A stretch of DNA of 64,000 nt, taken from the NCBI GenBank assembly GCA_040285825.1, contig JAUPSS010000012.1, positions 434,001 through 498,000 on the forward strand, in the 5' to 3' direction. The notes under the pieces are model-generated. The model was given only the letters and a program-made list of their open reading frames with translations, did no database searches and was not told the DNA's origin. A program made the position numbers and the translations under genes. The stretch is from Eukaryota sp. TZLM1-RC (taxonomy: Eukaryota; Metamonada: BaSk clade). Below are positions 60,892-64,000 of this stretch, one piece after another (position 1 is the stretch's first letter; every line of letters begins with the position of its first letter).

Positions 60892-63800
60892 TTTATTCCA
60901 AGAATGCAAACAAGATTACTATAAACAACAACAATGCAAAGCAATATTCTAGAAAAGTGATCACTGACAAAATGAAGGTAGATTCTCACTATTTACGGGT
61001 TCATGAGCACGTACATTGTGAAACTCAGTAATACTTGAAAGTATTGAGTTAAAATAACGTGGTAGAGCCTTAAAGAGTGAGAAAACAATTCTGTTCTTCC
61101 AAATAAGTTGATCAAAAGAACGTCCTAAGTCTTTTAAGAAACTGCCTAAATCATTCAAGAAAGATAGTCCTTCCCTGCCTAAAGTACCAAAAATAGAAAT
61201 TCCAATTGGAACAAAAACGATGTTTCTGCCACGTTGTTTGTTCAAACGTACAAGTAAATCATTATACTTCGAGTGCTTGCTCCTTTCTGCATTCTTGAGG
61301 GTTGATTCAATGTCGAAAGACGAAGACAACTTCCAAGGAGAAACAGTTGTACAATCAATAATTAATTCCTGGCCGCTATGCCAAGCACATTGAATGTCAC
61401 CTCTTTTTTGACTTTGAGCAAGCTGCATTTCATCAAAAACTGGTTCTAGTCGTACTGGATGATGGGCACTCTTCAACAAATCATAAATGCAATCGCGAAC
61501 GGCATTGTGAATAATCGACCTCTTCTGAGTGAACTTCCTACAAGATAAGACATGAGTATAGGAAGCAACTGCTCCACATTTACAACGAATATTTGTTAAA
61601 CACTGAGGGGGAGGTAAGTTCAAACGTAGTCTCATAATTGTTAAAAACTGGGAATCGAACAGCAACAGACCAAAACGGCGAGGTACTTGGGTTATTAGGC
61701 AAGATGCACTGTTGATAAAAGAACCCTTATCGCAAAGAGAGGATAGAAATGTTGCAAAGGAAGAATCACCTGAATTGTTAGCCAAGCTAATTTGTTGTTC
61801 TAGTGATTCAGCTTCGAGAGCATTCATCAACTTCTTTTGCAGTTTAGGGACAGTTCTCAAAAAATTACTTAAATCATTAACTTCAACAGAGGCACGATCA
61901 ACTGTAGAAGCAAACATTGAAAACCAAAGTTTATCAGGGCAGTTATCAAGGAATATTTTGACAAAGAGAGCAGCACTTGAGTTAGAATTAGTGACTAAAT
62001 CATTCCAGTTATTAGGGAATAATACAGATAATTCAAACAAGAAATTCTTAATGCCTCCCAAGAACGCAGCATTTGTCAAAATGGATGAACGAGTCAAACC
62101 AACACCACCATGCGAATGTGACCTGAAACAGTGAAGTGGAATATCCTTAATGTTCTTAACACTAAGTAAGTCAACCAAAAAGTTGGTTCTTCGAGACAAA
62201 AACAATTTGATTTCAGGTGTGATCAAATCCGGTGGAATAGAGCGAATCAGGTGATTTACTTTAGAACTGAAGCATAACCTATCCACATGAAATTTAATAT
62301 GTTTTTTCAACGGCAAAGCCTGAATTTCATCCAACTTAGCAGATGCACTTTCAATTTCCTTATGTAATGATCTACTAATGGCTGATTCATTTCCAATGAA
62401 AGTACCCAGTAAATCAATACAATCATTTTGATAATCCACAAAAGGAATTTCTTCATCGTTAAGCACAATTGAATGAAACGAACGCCCAAGAACTTGACAC
62501 TTGCTAGCGTTAAGTTCTAGACCAATATTCAGTGCAAGTTTACGAAGATAAATAACAGCTTCGTGTACTAAAGAAGCATTACCAATAAGGGAGACATCAT
62601 CCATGTAAGCAACAACTTTCAAATCAGGAAACCGAGACTTCAACTTTTCAAACAAAGGATGTAGAGCAACACAAAAGAGAAAAGGACCAATGGGATCACC
62701 TTGCTTTACACCTGAGCATGAAGGAATAGAGTCGGTGTCTAATACAAGATTCGAATGTTTGGAATACAAAAACTCGAACAGAGGGGCAACTTCAGCCAGA
62801 ACAGGAGACGTTTTCAAAGACTCAAGAATTGCATTGCGCTTAACTGAATTGAAGGCATTTTTAAAATCACAAATTACTGCCATGTTATCAATTGACAAAT
62901 TCATGAAAAGATCAACAGCAAGAACAGCGGAATTAGCACCGTCATACGTACCGATATCGAATTGAAAAGAACCTAAAAATTCCTTGGCACAATTTTTTAT
63001 TCTAGAAAACACAAGCAAAGACAATAATCGTGAAACAACTTCACCTATGGCAATAGGTCTAATTCCATTATTTTTCTTACTGAGAGGAATTAAACGTAAC
63101 GCAGACAACTCAGGAGGAAATCCTTGAGGATTGAGCATTATCAAATCAAACAATTGGGTCAACGAAGGAATGATTGTTCCAACAGCTTTTGAAGCAGATT
63201 TCAAATGATCAAAAGTCAAAAGGGATGGGCCAGCAGCTCTACCATAGGGACGAGAAGACAGGGAGCGAGATACTTCTTTTTCTGAAAAAGGATTTGATTT
63301 CCAATAATTAAAGGAATCCACTGGGGAAGCAAAGTCAATGGGATCTTCAAAAGGATGTTGTTTCAGCAAAGTTGAAATGGTCTCAGCATTTTGAGAAGCA
63401 AGTGATTGACTAGATAGAGAAGCCATTGCACCACTAACTTTACCATCAAGAAACATTTTTTCAAACCTTTTGCATTTGGAAGAAACAGTAGAAGCTGGAC
63501 GTGTAAGAGAAGCGTTGGACTGAGAAACTGATAAGGAATCCTTAAAGAAATTCCACAACGGATTTATGTCATACACTTTTCGGAATAAGGAATCTAGAAA
63601 GGACTGAATAGCACAACCTAATTTGAATCCTTGACGAGGATTTGGGATTGGCTTCACTTTTAAAGGACATCTCAAAGGATCAAGAAAATCAGATGAAACA
63701 GAGTTACACAACTGCACCTTCATAGCTACTTCAAAATCAGTAAACGGTTTAAAAAGAAACCCAGAAATATTCTCTTCAACCCAAAACTGTTGAAGTCTGG

Positions 63801-64000
63801 ATCTTAATGAGGCAGCATTACCTGAAAGCTTAATTTTAACTCCAACAATTTTATTAAAAAATCGGAGAATTTTTTTCATAACAACAACAGTAGTTCTTTC
63901 AAAGTTATTGTCAATGAAAATATTAAATTGTTCACGAGAGAGAGTTTCAATATCATCTAGAAGAGTATATATGTTATATATATACAAATATTCCATATAT
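60892..64000 (-). mobile_element. Non-LTR retrotransposon, open-frame copy 2, reaching the window edge
   Basis: Homology with the 28-31 kb copy begins at tttattcc (60892) and continues to base 64000, so the 5' end cannot be placed. The minus-strand 3' UTR is only about 70 bases and ends in ggaataaa, which places AATAAA at the very end. No poly(A) tail or target duplication can be seen on this side. Confidence 0.9.
60961..63996 (-). CDS. Reverse transcriptase/restriction-like endonuclease of the non-LTR element
   Basis: 1011 residues, uninterrupted. Approximate residues: N-terminal region 1-250 without recognisable zinc finger or Myb motif; RT begins GRAAGPSLLTFD (255) with CDFKNAFNSVKRN (376, first catalytic aspartate), GVKQGDPIGPFLFC, VAYMDDVSLIG (464) and LNASKCQVLG. 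A thumb and linker region follows. A cysteine-histidine knuckle RCKCGAVASYTHVLSC sits near 805, then IIHNAVRDCIYDLL, KRGDI (865) and ELIIDCTTV, the pattern of the PD-(D/E)xK-like endonuclease of R2/R4/CRE-type elements and Entamoeba LINEs. This enzyme nicks the target and primes cDNA from it. There is no second ORF on this side. The ATG sits in a ccatatat context that in copy 1 belongs to the target, so the true start may differ. Potentially active. Confidence 0.88.
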   Translation of the reverse strand: MEYLYIYNIYTLLDDIETLSREQFNIFIDNNFERTTVVVMKKILRFFNKIVGVKIKLSGNAASLRSRLQQFWVEENISGFLFKPFTDFEVAMKVQLCNSVSSDFLDPLRCPLKVKPIPNPRQGFKLGCAIQSFLDSLFRKVYDINPLWNFFKDSLSVSQSNASLTRPASTVSSKCKRFEKMFLDGKVSGAMASLSSQSLASQNAETISTLLKQHPFEDPIDFASPVDSFNYWKSNPFSEKEVSRSLSSRPYGRAAGPSLLTFDHLKSASKAVGTIIPSLTQLFDLIMLNPQGFPPELSALRLIPLSKKNNGIRPIAIGEVVSRLLSLLVFSRIKNCAKEFLGSFQFDIGTYDGANSAVLAVDLFMNLSIDNMAVICDFKNAFNSVKRNAILESLKTSPVLAEVAPLFEFLYSKHSNLVLDTDSIPSCSGVKQGDPIGPFLFCVALHPLFEKLKSRFPDLKVVAYMDDVSLIGNASLVHEAVIYLRKLALNIGLELNASKCQVLGRSFHSIVLNDEEIPFVDYQNDCIDLLGTFIGNESAISRSLHKEIESASAKLDEIQALPLKKHIKFHVDRLCFSSKVNHLIRSIPPDLITPEIKLFLSRRTNFLVDLLSVKNIKDIPLHCFRSHSHGGVGLTRSSILTNAAFLGGIKNFLFELSVLFPNNWNDLVTNSNSSAALFVKIFLDNCPDKLWFSMFASTVDRASVEVNDLSNFLRTVPKLQKKLMNALEAESLEQQISLANNSGDSSFATFLSSLCDKGSFINSASCLITQVPRRFGLLLFDSQFLTIMRLRLNLPPPQCLTNIRCKCGAVASYTHVLSCRKFTQKRSIIHNAVRDCIYDLLKSAHHPVRLEPVFDEMQLAQSQKRGDIQCAWHSGQELIIDCTTVSPWKLSSSFDIESTLKNAERSKHSKYNDLLVRLNKQRGRNIVFVPIGISIFGTLGREGLSFLNDLGSFLKDLGRSFDQLIWKNRIVFSLFKALPRYFNSILSSITEFHNVRAHEPVNSENLPSFCQ

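Noticed and set aside
1-64000. tRNA, rRNA or CRISPR loci
   Set aside because: None was recognised by eye on either strand; a dedicated tRNA scan would be needed to exclude a diverged tRNA.

Overview
The window looks like AT-rich nuclear DNA of an intron-poor unicellular eukaryote. Long uninterrupted host reading frames, an RCC1/LRR protein, a tail-anchored kinase and a Fanzor-type nuclease fit an amoeboflagellate such as a Naegleria relative. That assignment is inference from gene style; no rRNA or other marker gene is present.

Host genes are few and mostly in the left half and centre: a secreted protein with a carboxypeptidase-regulatory-like domain (1204-2477), two paralogous small membrane proteins (one broken, 3779-4480; one open, 10545-11255), an RCC1-repeat/LRR protein (5157-7322), a beta-lactamase-fold serine hydrolase with four C-terminal membrane helices (17061-19028), an unknown membrane protein (37087-38685), a decayed RING/U-box-kinase (38856-40179) and a homocysteine S-methyltransferase (40673-41659). 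No operon-like organisation is seen.

More than half of the sequence is mobile DNA. There are two nearly complete Ty3-like LTR retrotransposons: element A, 42013-49393 (160-bp LTRs, TSD CCAT), and element B, 52513-59717 (154-bp LTRs, TSD AAAG). A diverged solo LTR of the B family lies at 12344-12503, and a decayed B/A chimera with an 82-bp microinversion at 23596-27783. Non-LTR retrotransposons with a C-terminal restriction-like endonuclease occur as one copy with an open frame (60892-64000, reaching the window edge), one lightly damaged copy (28252-31378) and several old remnants of other lineages. DNA transposons include a Mutator-like element, whose left inverted repeat is split by the damaged non-LTR copy, and a Tc1/IS630-type transposase.

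The most striking locus is 50.9-60.8 kb. A gene for a Fanzor (eukaryotic TnpB-like RNA-guided nuclease) starts at 51747, is cut in mid-frame by element B at 52512, and resumes in the same frame after the 3' LTR to end at 60730 with one further frame break. A C-terminal remnant of a second Fanzor lies about 0.8 kb upstream. Both LTR elements begin gag inside the 5' LTR and end pol inside the 3' LTR, so the 3' LTR of element B places a start codon in frame with the downstream Fanzor half.
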